DNA from: Xanthobacteraceae bacterium
GTDB taxonomy: Bacteria > Pseudomonadota > Alphaproteobacteria > Rhizobiales > Xanthobacteraceae
NCBI GenBank assembly: GCA_030040825.1
Contig: JASHSY010000352.1
Coordinates: 1-12,871, forward strand
Length of the DNA stretch: 12,871 nucleotides
Reading direction: 5' to 3'
The number at the start of each line of letters is the position of its first letter. Position 1 is the first letter of the stretch. The translations under genes were made by a program, and so were the position numbers. Under the pieces are notes generated by a model that did no database searches, was not told the DNA's origin, and saw only the letters and a program-made list of their open reading frames with translations. Below, piece after piece: positions 6,812 to 12,871 of this stretch.

Positions 6812-7984
6812 TCAACGCTCCCCAATCTCCCGCAAAATCTCGGCGGTGTGTTCGCCGAGCCGCGGCGAGGGACGCTCGGCCACCGTCGGCGCGCCGTCGA
6901 TCACGATCGGCGTGCGCACGCCGGGAATCTTGCCGTCCTTTGCCGCGGCGCTCTTCGGCTCGACCTTCATGCGGCGATGAATGACCTGCGGGTCGGCGAA
7001 GACTTGCGCCAAATCGTTGATCGGGCCGGCCGGCACGCCGGCTTTTTCCAGCTTGCCGAGAATGTCGGCGCTGCTCATGCGTTTGGTCAGCGCGGTGATT
7101 TTCTCGACCAGCGGGCCGCGATGCGCCAGGCGCGCCTTGTTGTCGGTATAGTCCGGGTCTTTCGCCAGTTGCGGCTCGCCGAGCACCGCGCACAATTTGG
7201 CGAATTGGCCGTCGTTGCCGCTGGCGATGATGATGTGGCCGTCGGCAACTGGAAACACCTGATACGGGGTGATGTTCGGGTGCGCATTGCCCATGCGGTG
7301 CGGGACATTGCCGGACACCATGTAATTGAGGGCCTGGTTGGCGAGCACGCCGACGGTGGAATCGACCAGCGCGGTATCGACATAGCCGCCGCGGCCGGTC
7401 CTTTCGCGCCGGGCCAGCGCCGCAAGGATGCCGACCGCGGAATAAACGCCGGTGAAAATGTCGGATACCGGCACGCCGGCGCGCAACGGCTCGCCGTCGG
7501 GATTGCCGGTGAGGTCCATAAAGCCGCCCATGCCTTGCGCCATCAGGTCGTAGCCGGCACGCGGCGCGTAAGGTCCGTCCTGACCGAACCCGGTCACCGA
7601 GCAATAGATTAAACGCGGATTGTCGGGAGCGAGGCTTTTATAATCGAGGCCGAATTTGGCCAGGCCACCGACCTTGAAGTTCTCGATCAGCACGTCGGAA
7701 CGCGCCACGAGCTTCTTGACGATGCGGCGGTCATTCTCGTTCTCGTAGTCGAGTTCGATCGAGCGCTTGCCGCGATTGGCGCCGTGAAAATAGGCGGCGC
7801 CGAGATGACCGCCGTCGGCGGCCGCCACAAACGGCGGGCCCCAGCCGCGCGTATCGTCGCCGGCGCCCTTGCGCTCGACCTTGATGACGTCGGCGCCGAG
7901 ATCGGCAAGAATTTGCCCGGCCCACGGGCCGGCCAGGATGCGGGCCAGTTCCAACACGTGCAAACCGGCCAAAGGACCAGGCAT
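6812..7984 (-). CDS. family III (CaiB/BaiF) CoA-transferase, related to dicarboxylate CoA-transferases
   Basis: This 390-residue cytoplasmic enzyme moves coenzyme A between carboxylic acids through an aspartyl-CoA anhydride. The N-terminal block LELARILAGPWAGQILADLGADVIKVE, read in two parts (11-20 and 21-37), the NRGKRSIELD block (70-79), FGQDGP (133-138) and the catalytic Asp146 in AGYDLMAQ all fit the family, as does the length. From memory, the region after residue 120 is especially close to human SUGCT, which transfers CoA from succinyl-CoA to glutarate and similar diacids, so a dicarboxylate acceptor is likely but not proven. GGGAGGAA ends 6 nt before the ATG at 7984; the in-frame GTG at 7990 is too close to that site. 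It is divergent from malonyl-CoA decarboxylase, which hints at linked diacid-CoA metabolism. Confidence 0.92.
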   Translation of the reverse strand: MPGPLAGLHVLELARILAGPWAGQILADLGADVIKVERKGAGDDTRGWGPPFVAAADGGHLGAAYFHGANRGKRSIELDYENENDRRIVKKLVARSDVLIENFKVGGLAKFGLDYKSLAPDNPRLIYCSVTGFGQDGPYAPRAGYDLMAQGMGGFMDLTGNPDGEPLRAGVPVSDIFTGVYSAVGILAALARRERTGRGGYVDTALVDSTVGVLANQALNYMVSGNVPHRMGNAHPNITPYQVFPVADGHIIIASGNDGQFAKLCAVLGEPQLAKDPDYTDNKARLAHRGPLVEKITALTKRMSSADILGKLEKAGVPAGPINDLAQVFADPQVIHRRMKVEPKSAAAKDGKIPGVRTPIVIDGAPTVAERPSPRLGEHTAEILREIGER

Positions 7985-8044
7985 GAACACTTCCTCCCGC
8001 GTTGCAGCAGCCGCGCTACGCCGCCGTTAACTGACAAAGCGGAG

Positions 8045-8060
8045 GGTGTTTGTCTACACC
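8045..8060. promoter_or_regulatory. operator candidate between CoA-transferase and malonyl-CoA decarboxylase genes
   Basis: GGTGT and ACACC form a 16-bp dyad with a 6-nt spacer in the middle of the 137-bp divergent interval. It contains TTGTCTACA (8050-8058). That differs at one base from TTGTATACA, which I recall as the site of MatR, the GntR-family regulator of malonate genes in Rhizobium. It lies about 61 nt from either start codon, so it could control both genes. No regulator gene is in the window. Confidence 0.4.
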
Positions 8061-8121
8061 TTGGCTTGTCATCGTTTCGGGCGATTATTAGCTAAAAGCC
8101 AGCACGCAAGGGGCGAACGGA

Positions 8122-9489
8122 ATGGTTGCGGTGAACACCTCGTTCTTCAGCGAAATGCTGCAGAGCATTGCCGACCGTAGCCGTGCCTTCCTGCGCGAAC
8201 GCCGCGAGGGCGTGCGCGAACGGTCCGACAGCCTGATCGAGCTGTGCGAGCAATTGCTGTCCGGCCGCGGCGAGGCGTCGGGGGTCGCGCTCGCCGACGA
8301 AATTCTCGCCGGCTATGCGGCGCTCAAGACCGGTCCTCGCATCGCTTTTTTCGAGGCGCTGGCGCGCCTGTTCGGCCACGATGCCGCGCGCATCGACACC
8401 GCGATTGCCGCCTGGAAGAGTTCGCCATCGCCGGCGACTGCGGCCGAACTCAATCGCGTCAGCGAGCCGCGCCGGCTGGAATTGTTCCGTCGGCTTAACT
8501 TGGCGCCCGGCGGCACAGCGGCGTTGGTGCGCATGCGCGAGCAATTGCTCGACGCCATGGATCATCGTGACGATCTCGCCATCGTCGACAACGATTTCGT
8601 GCATTTGTTCTCGTCGTGGTTCAACCGCGGATTTCTGGTGTTGCGTCGGATCGACTGGCAGACACCCGCTTTGATCCTGGAAAAGATCATCCGCTACGAG
8701 GCGGTGCATCAAATTCGCGACTGGAACGATCTGCGCCGCCGCATCGATCTGCCCGACCGGCGCTGCTTCGCCTTCTTTCATCCGGCGATGGTCGACGAGC
8801 CGCTGATCTTCGTTGAGGTCGCGCTTACGCGCGAAATTCCAGGTGCGATCGCGCCGATCCTTGCCGACAAGCGCGAGGTGGTCGATCCGGCGCGCGCTTC
8901 AACCGCGGTATTCTATTCGATCACCTCTTGCCAGCGCGGGTTGGCCGGCGTGTCGTTTGGCCATTTTCTGATCAAACAAGTCGTGGAAGAAATTTCGCGT
9001 GCGATGCCGCACATCACGACCTTTGTGACGCTGTCGCCGGCGCCGAATTTTGCCGCCTGGCTGGCGCGCGAGCGCAGCAACGCCGCCTCGCTTGCGCTCG
9101 GTGATGAGGACCATGCGGCGCTCGCCGCGCTCGACCGCGCCGATTGGTGGCGCGATCCGACTACGGTCGCGGCTCTCCGCGAGCCGCTGCTTTCGGCCGC
9201 CGCCTGGTATTTCCTACGTGGGCGTAACGGCCGCAACCAGCCGGTCGATGCGGTGGCGCGCTTTCATCTCGGCAACGGCGCCCGCCTGGAGCGACTCGAT
9301 TGGCTCGGCGACACCTCGGAGCGCGCGTTGGCGCAATCGCACGGCCTGATGGTGAATTATCTCTATGACCTCGATTACATCGAGCAAAACCACGAGGCCT
9401 ATGCGCAACAGCAGACGGTCGTCGCTGCCAGCGCGGTGAGCCGGCTGGTGCGCACGCCGCTTCGCGAAATCGTGCCGGTTTCAGGATAA
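8122..9489 (+). CDS. malonyl-CoA decarboxylase
   Basis: This 455-residue enzyme converts malonyl-CoA to acetyl-CoA and CO2. The N-terminal half is the helical oligomerisation domain (about 1-185). The C-terminal half has the GNAT-like catalytic fold: AVFYSITSCQRGLAGVSFG (262-280), TLSPAPNF with Ser305, FHLGNGARLERL with His382, and VNYLYDL...NHEAY (411-427). By my alignment from memory, Ser305 and His382 match the catalytic Ser329 and His423 of the human enzyme. Length fits bacterial homologues such as Rhizobium MatA. AAGGGG (8108-8113) lies 8 nt before the ATG. It is divergent from the CoA-transferase gene, with a palindromic operator candidate between them. No matB or malonate transporter is visible, so whether it serves malonate catabolism or control of malonyl-CoA level is open. 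Confidence 0.95.
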   Translation: MVAVNTSFFSEMLQSIADRSRAFLRERREGVRERSDSLIELCEQLLSGRGEASGVALADEILAGYAALKTGPRIAFFEALARLFGHDAARIDTAIAAWKSSPSPATAAELNRVSEPRRLELFRRLNLAPGGTAALVRMREQLLDAMDHRDDLAIVDNDFVHLFSSWFNRGFLVLRRIDWQTPALILEKIIRYEAVHQIRDWNDLRRRIDLPDRRCFAFFHPAMVDEPLIFVEVALTREIPGAIAPILADKREVVDPARASTAVFYSITSCQRGLAGVSFGHFLIKQVVEEISRAMPHITTFVTLSPAPNFAAWLARERSNAASLALGDEDHAALAALDRADWWRDPTTVAALREPLLSAAAWYFLRGRNGRNQPVDAVARFHLGNGARLERLDWLGDTSERALAQSHGLMVNYLYDLDYIEQNHEAYAQQQTVVAASAVSRLVRTPLREIVPVSG

Positions 9490-9497
9490 ACTACCCT

Positions 9498-9602
9498 CCG
9501 TCATCCTGAGGTGGCCGCGTTAGCGGCCCTCGAAGGATGCGGCCGAGGCTCTCGGACCGTCGCCCTTCGAGGCTCGCTGGCGCTCGCACCTCAGGGTGAC
9601 GG
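9498..9602. repeat. REPIN-like pair of inverted palindromic repeats
   Basis: Two hairpin units in opposite orientation lie between malonyl-CoA decarboxylase and the VOC gene. Unit 1 (9498-9539) pairs CATCC...GAGG..GGCCGC with GCGGCC..CCTC...GGATG. Unit 2 (9557-9602) pairs CCGTCGCCCTTCGAGG with CCTCAGGGTGACGG. The outer 16-mers (9498-9513 and 9587-9602) are reverse complements with one mismatch, so the whole block can fold as one cruciform. This is the structure of REP doublets (REPINs), mobilised by RAYT transposases in other bacteria, and the CCTGAGGTG...CCTCGAAGG core is familiar from Bradyrhizobium-type genomes. It begins 9 nt after a stop codon and may also act in transcript termination or stability. 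Confidence 0.8.
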
Positions 9603-9629
9603 CGTACGCGCACAGACGGCGGAATTCCC

Positions 9630-10043
9630 ATGCCCAACCTGCTCGGCATTTTGGAAACCGTGCTCTATGTCGATGCGTTTGAAAGCGCCTGTCCGTTCTA
9701 CGAGCAGGTGCTTGGGCTCAACAGCATTTACCGCGACCAGCGGCTGTGCGCCTACGATGTCGGTGGCCGGGGCGTGCTGCTCCTCTTCCTGCGCGGCCAT
9801 TCGCTCAAAACCGTGCAACTGCCCGGCGGCACGATTCCGCCGCACGACGGTCACGGGCCGGTGCATATCGCCTTCTCCGTCGCTGCCGCGGAATTACCGG
9901 AATGGGAAGCGCGGTTGAAAGCGGCTACGATCGTGATCGAAGGCCGCACCAAATGGCCGCGCGGCGGCGAGAGCGTCTATTTCCGCGATCCCGACGGGCA
10001 TCTCGTCGAATTGGCGACACCGGGACTCTGGCCGGGGTATTAG
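9630..10043 (+). CDS. VOC-superfamily (glyoxalase / dioxygenase-fold) protein
   Basis: A 137-residue single-domain member of the vicinal-oxygen-chelate superfamily, with two babbab halves around a metal site. The first half shows FYEQVLGL (23-30); the second shows GPVHIAFSV (77-84) and FRDPDGHLVEL (118-128). Expected metal ligands in the second half are His79 and Glu127. The usual first-half His (in the DHV motif) appears replaced by Glu9 in GILETVLYV. Members include glyoxalase I, fosfomycin resistance enzymes and ring-cleaving dioxygenases; the substrate here cannot be told. The ribosome site before the ATG is weak (GGCGGAA). It is preceded by the REPIN-like repeat and is convergent with the SDR gene 41 bp further on. 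Confidence 0.85.
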   Translation: MPNLLGILETVLYVDAFESACPFYEQVLGLNSIYRDQRLCAYDVGGRGVLLLFLRGHSLKTVQLPGGTIPPHDGHGPVHIAFSVAAAELPEWEARLKAATIVIEGRTKWPRGGESVYFRDPDGHLVELATPGLWPGY

Positions 10044-10048
10044 GAAGC

Positions 10049-10063
10049 GCAGGGTAGCCCTGC
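10049..10063. terminator. hairpin between convergent VOC and SDR genes
   Basis: GCAGGGTAGCCCTGC forms a perfect 6-bp stem with a 3-nt loop, placed 5 nt after the VOC stop and 21 nt after the SDR stop. It could slow transcription from both sides. There is no T tract. The following purine-rich GGGGGAGAGGGA (10069-10080) looks like a remnant of a CCCTCTCC-type intergenic palindrome. Confidence 0.35.
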
Positions 10064-10084
10064 CCACAGGGGGAGAGGGAATTG

Positions 10085-10777
10085 CTAAGACTTCCCGTAA
10101 ACCGGCACGACCGCGCCGCGGGTGACCCGGTTGTCCGGCGAAGCGAGAAACACGATCGTCGCCGCTACTTCCTCGACCTTCGGCCAGAGATCGTAATTCG
10201 CTTTCGGCATGGCGCCGCGGTTGGCCGGCGTGTCCATGATCGAGGGCGCTACGGCATTGACTAGAATGCCGTCCTTGGCGACCTCTTCCGCGAGCGCGAC
10301 GGTCAGCGCCGCGACCGCCGCCTTGCTCGCAGCATAGGCCGCCATGCCGGCGCCGGTGCGCCATTCCAGGCCGGCACGGGCGGCCACGTTGACGATACGG
10401 CCGCCACCGGTCATGGCGCCAAGTGCGCCACGGCAGGACAACAGGCAGCTCAGAAAATTCATCTGGATTTGCTGGTGCAGCGTCTCCACTTTGGCATCGC
10501 GCAGCGGGCCCGCGGCAAAGCCGCCGGCGATATGGATCGAGGCCCAGAGCGGCGCGATGCCGCCATAGAGCCGAGCGATATTGTTCTCGTCGGCGAGGTT
10601 GCCGGTGACGCTGAGGACCACTTGCTTGTGGTCGCGCAGGCGGAAGCGTTTGGCTTCCGCCTCATCAAGGCAAGGCACGTGGCAAACAGCGCCGGCTCCG
10701 ATAAGCGCCTCAGCCACGGCGGTGCCAAGCGCGCCGGCGCCGCCGGTGATAACCACCTGACGATCGCGAAAGTCCAT
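10085..10777 (-). CDS. short-chain dehydrogenase/reductase resembling dihydropteridine reductase
   Basis: A 230-residue Rossmann-fold oxidoreductase. The nucleotide-binding motif TGGAGALG is at 11-18, the NAG-equivalent AGG at 84-86 and the catalytic pair Tyr148/Lys152 in AAYAASK. The serine normally found before the Tyr is missing: the strand reads IVNVAARAG with Ala132/Ala133. Quinonoid dihydropteridine reductase also lacks this serine, and the C-terminal block DTPANRGAMPKANYDLW (182-198) closely resembles, as I recall it, the human QDPR block DTPMNRKSMPEADFSSW. The gene may therefore encode a pterin-recycling or related NADH reductase rather than an ordinary alcohol dehydrogenase; the real substrate is unknown. 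AAGGA lies 6 nt before the ATG. It is divergent from glpD and convergent with the VOC gene. Confidence 0.88.
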   Translation of the reverse strand: MDFRDRQVVITGGAGALGTAVAEALIGAGAVCHVPCLDEAEAKRFRLRDHKQVVLSVTGNLADENNIARLYGGIAPLWASIHIAGGFAAGPLRDAKVETLHQQIQMNFLSCLLSCRGALGAMTGGGRIVNVAARAGLEWRTGAGMAAYAASKAAVAALTVALAEEVAKDGILVNAVAPSIMDTPANRGAMPKANYDLWPKVEEVAATIVFLASPDNRVTRGAVVPVYGKS

Positions 10778-10794
10778 GGCGCATCCTTATCACC

Positions 10795-10814
10795 TCTCCC
10801 CGCGCGCGGGGAGA
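10795..10814. repeat. 20-bp perfect palindrome between SDR and glpD
   Basis: TCTCCCCGCGCGCGGGGAGA reads the same on both strands and sits in the 95-bp gap between the divergent SDR and glpD starts, 18 nt from the SDR ATG. Palindromes of the CTCTCCCCGC..GCGGGGAG kind are common intergenic repeats in rhizobial genomes, so a dispersed repeat is the likelier reading. An operator or RNA hairpin in either leader is possible. Confidence 0.6.
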
Positions 10815-10872
10815 AGGAGCCGACACGCGCGAATGGCGAAACAAAGTATTCTGTGCGCAAAGGATAGAATCA

Positions 10873-12351
10873 GTGGCCGATTTCGACCTCGCCATCATCG
10901 GCGGCGGCATCAATGGCGTGGGCATCGCCCGCGACGCGGCCGGACGCGGGCTGAAGGTCGTGCTGGTTGAGCAAAGCGATCTCGCCTCGGGTACCTCGTC
11001 GGCATCGTCCAAACTCATTCACGGCGGCCTGCGCTATCTCGAACACGGCGCGCTGCGGCTGGTGCGGACGGCGCTGCGCGAACGCGAGATTTTGCTGCGC
11101 ATGGCGCCGCATCTGATCCGCCCGCTCCGCTTCGTCTTGCCACTCGACCCGGCCGGCCGCTCGCCGTTTTTTCTGCGCCTTGGGCTGCTGGTCTACGACC
11201 TGATCGGCCGGCGCGAAATCCTGCCCGGCACGCGCTCGCTTGATCTGACTACCGATGTGCGGGGACTGCCGCTCAAGCGGCACTTCCACTACGGCTACGA
11301 ATATTCCGACTGTTTCGCCGACGACGCACGGCTGGTCGTGCTCAATGCGGTCGACGCGGCGGAGCGCGGCGCTTCGATCCGCCCGCGCACGCGCGCCGTT
11401 CGCGCCGAGCGTGGTGAAGTGTGGCGATTGATCCTTAACGCGCGCGGCGAACGCGCCGAGTTGACCGCACGCGTATTGATTAATGCCTCCGGCGCCTGGG
11501 TGGAAAGCGTCGCTGCGACCGTGTTGCGTCAAGCCCCCCTCAACCGGCTTCGTCTCGACAAGGGTAGCCACATTGTCGTGCCGCGGCTCTACGACGACGA
11601 CCGCGCCTATATCTTGCAAGCTTCGGATAAGCGCGTGGTGTTTGCGATTCCATTCCAGCGTGACTTTACCCTGATCGGCACCACCGATCACGCGTTTACC
11701 GGCGATCCCGCTACGGTTGTCCCGACGATGGGCGAAATCGACTATCTTTGCGGCGTCATCAACCAATATTTTCGCGCCAGCATCACTGCGGCGGACGTGG
11801 TTTGGGCGTTCGCCGGCGTGCGTGCGCTCTATGACGACGGCGCGCGTCAGATGCAGGACATCGACCGCGACTACGCGCTTGTCCTCGATAAGAGCTTTGG
11901 GCAGGCACCCCTGCTCACCGTCTATGGCGGCAAGTTGACTACATTTCGCCGTCTTGCCGAGGACGTACTCGCGCGGCTGTCGCATTTCGTTCCGCTGCCG
12001 CCGCCGTGGACGGCGAAGGCGTCACTACCGGGCGGCGATTTCGTTTTCGACGGCGGTCCGGCGCTGGTCACAAGCACGCGGCGGCGATGGCCGTTCCTGA
12101 GTCCAGACCACGCACGCCGGCTGGTTAGTGCGTATGGCACGCGCGTCGAACAGGTTTTGGGCGCGTCGGACCGCGCCGAGGCCCTCGGCGAATGCTTCGG
12201 CGGGGATCTCACTGCCTCCGAAGTGCGCTACCTGATGGGCAAGGAATGGGCGCTGACCGCCGAGGATGTGCTCTGGCGCCGTTCTAAGCTCGGCTTGCGT
12301 TTTTCCGCGGCACAAACCGCCGCTTTGCAGACTTTTATGCAGAGAAAGTGA
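10873..12351 (+). CDS. glpD: glycerol-3-phosphate dehydrogenase (FAD-dependent, aerobic)
   Basis: This 492-residue membrane-associated flavoenzyme oxidises sn-glycerol 3-phosphate to dihydroxyacetone phosphate and passes electrons to the quinone pool. The FAD-binding motif IIGGGINGVGIARDAAGRG (8-26) opens the protein, followed by ASGTSSASSKLIHGGLRYLE (38-57), the GlpD hallmark. The DAO fold continues through INASGAW and FAIPFQRDFTLIGTTDH, then VWAFAGVR and TVYGGKLTTFRRLAED, and ends in the C-terminal helical DAO_C domain (about 395-492) with RYLMGKEWALTAEDVLWRRSK, read in two parts. Length matches E. coli GlpD. The start is GTG, with AAAGGA (10859-10864) 8 nt upstream. No glpK, glpF or glpR gene adjoins it. 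Confidence 0.96.
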   Translation: MADFDLAIIGGGINGVGIARDAAGRGLKVVLVEQSDLASGTSSASSKLIHGGLRYLEHGALRLVRTALREREILLRMAPHLIRPLRFVLPLDPAGRSPFFLRLGLLVYDLIGRREILPGTRSLDLTTDVRGLPLKRHFHYGYEYSDCFADDARLVVLNAVDAAERGASIRPRTRAVRAERGEVWRLILNARGERAELTARVLINASGAWVESVAATVLRQAPLNRLRLDKGSHIVVPRLYDDDRAYILQASDKRVVFAIPFQRDFTLIGTTDHAFTGDPATVVPTMGEIDYLCGVINQYFRASITAADVVWAFAGVRALYDDGARQMQDIDRDYALVLDKSFGQAPLLTVYGGKLTTFRRLAEDVLARLSHFVPLPPPWTAKASLPGGDFVFDGGPALVTSTRRRWPFLSPDHARRLVSAYGTRVEQVLGASDRAEALGECFGGDLTASEVRYLMGKEWALTAEDVLWRRSKLGLRFSAAQTAALQTFMQRK

Positions 12352-12376
12352 GGGCAAAATCGCTCAAGCTTCATCG

Positions 12377-12598
12377 ATGCGCTTTGCGCGAATTTTGGCG
12401 GTGTGTGGCGTGATGAAAGCGGTCAAACTTGGCGTCAACGATTTCTTAGTCTAGCCAGTGTCGACCCAGGCCTTGACGGACCGGCTGATTTCGCTGATCG
12501 CCAAGACGGGCAAGATGGTCAAGAACCGCGGCTATTACGGGCTCGAACCGCGGCGGCTTTCGAGTTACCGGCCGGAACCGGAAAATGCCTGCGGGTGA
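12377..12598 (+). pseudogene. decayed C-terminal part of a CheY-like response regulator
   Basis: From the ATG at 12377 one frame reads into KAVKLGVNDFLV, hits TAG at 12452-12454, then continues in the same frame as PVSTQALTDRLISLIAKTG and on to YYGLEPRRL before TGA at 12596-12598. The receiver signature at this point is FLVKPV, so the stop replaces exactly the conserved lysine codon (AAG to TAG needs one change). No receiver N-terminus with the acidic pocket or phospho-Asp lies upstream; glpD occupies that space. It looks like the remnant of a duplicate of the response regulator that begins downstream. Homology before about 12410 is not convincing, so the left end is approximate. Confidence 0.7.
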
Positions 12599-12619
12599 TC
12601 GGTTAACGAAACGCTCACC

Positions 12620-12652
12620 ACGTCGCGGGTGCGACCGTGTCCGCCGCGACGT
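12620..12652. other. 9-bp inverted repeat between the regulator remnant and the intact regulator
   Basis: ACGTCGCGG (12620-12628) and CCGCGACGT (12644-12652) are perfect inverted copies with a 15-nt loop. They could be a hairpin after the dead gene or an operator ahead of the next one. No T tract follows. The remainder of the interval up to the next start shows no other feature I can support. Confidence 0.35.
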
Positions 12653-12739
12653 CATGACAAAATGCATGGTGCGTCTTTTACCAAGCCGCAAGGCGATCGT
12701 GGTGTGATGCGCCCAACGATTGATCGTCATCGGACCGAA

Positions 12740-12871
12740 ATGTCGCCGAAGTTGCCGAAGAAAGACATTGCCGGCTGTATCCAGTCGCTTTGCGTGCTGG
12801 TGGTCGACGACAATCAGTACATGCGCAAGATGGTCCGCAATCTTCTGGTCAATTGCGGCATCAAGGATATC
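12740..12871 (+). CDS. response regulator, receiver domain N-terminus (cut by window edge)
   Basis: Forty-four codons are visible before the window ends. They include the receiver opening SLCVLVVDDNQYMRKMVRNL, with the acidic pair Asp-Asp that binds the metal in CheY-like proteins and the first helix. The phospho-acceptor Asp and any output domain lie outside the window. GGA (12732-12734) lies 5 nt before the chosen ATG; an in-frame ATG at 12707 would add 11 residues. The upstream remnant (12377-12598) resembles the C-terminal end expected for this same protein type, so the two were probably paralogues. The partner kinase cannot be named; the hybrid kinase at 2708-4867 is too far away to infer a link. 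Confidence 0.85.
   Translation, partial: MSPKLPKKDIAGCIQSLCVLVVDDNQYMRKMVRNLLVNCGIKDI

Noticed and set aside
6419..7612. 397-codon plus-strand frame
   Set aside because: It is antisense to the nuclease and the CoA-transferase, whose minus-strand products have clear motifs. Long antisense frames are expected at this GC.
10870..11985. 371-codon minus-strand frame
   Set aside because: It is the antisense shadow of glpD, with composition rich in Arg, Gln and His and no domain.
12452..12454. TAG in the regulator remnant as recoded (pyrrolysine-type) codon
   Set aside because: The N-terminal half of the receiver is missing as well, and nothing suggests recoding. A nonsense mutation in a decaying copy, or a sequencing error, is simpler.
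12601..12613. TTAACGAAACG as a CtrA binding site
   Set aside because: Only one TTAA half-site is present; the second half at the required spacing is absent.

Overview
The window looks like chromosome of an alphaproteobacterium of the order Hyphomicrobiales (Bradyrhizobium / Rhodopseudomonas / Xanthobacteraceae type). Pointers are high GC (about 60-68% in hand-counted lines of core genes), the ctaC-ctaD oxidase pair divergent from an IalB-family exported protein, a hybrid kinase of the type common in this group, a bacterial malonyl-CoA decarboxylase, and small intergenic palindromes of the kind abundant in these genomes. Genus is inference.

Layout. 1-1078 (minus): start of cytochrome c oxidase subunit I (cut by the window edge) and complete subunit II, with a candidate promoter at 1142-1169. 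1518-2547 (plus): IalB-like secreted protein, then MsrB methionine sulfoxide reductase. 2708-4867 (plus): hybrid sensor histidine kinase with a periplasmic sensor domain and a C-terminal receiver. 4975-6684: a compact, lower-GC restriction-modification pair, namely a beta-class DNA methyltransferase with an N-terminal winged-helix extension (plus) and a PD-(D/E)XK nuclease candidate (minus), tail to tail and sharing 27 bp. 6812-7984 (minus): family III CoA-transferase, divergent from malonyl-CoA decarboxylase at 8122-9489 (plus), with a GntR-like operator candidate between them. 9498-9602: REPIN-like double palindrome. 9630-10043 (plus): VOC/glyoxalase-fold protein, convergent with an SDR at 10085-10777 (minus) that resembles dihydropteridine reductase and lacks the usual catalytic serine. 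10873-12351 (plus): glpD. 12377-12598: decayed C-terminal part of a CheY-like regulator whose conserved receiver lysine codon is now TAG. From 12740: start of an apparently intact response regulator, probably of the same family, cut by the window end.

How the genes work together: the oxidase subunits belong to the terminal aa3-type complex. The methyltransferase and nuclease probably form one DNA-defence unit inserted between the kinase and the CoA-transferase. The CoA-transferase and malonyl-CoA decarboxylase may share regulation and dicarboxylyl-CoA chemistry. The other genes look like independent housekeeping units. I see no tRNA, rRNA, CRISPR array, transposase or phage gene. The strongest candidate for something not described in detail is the restriction-modification pair; nothing here proves a new class of system.
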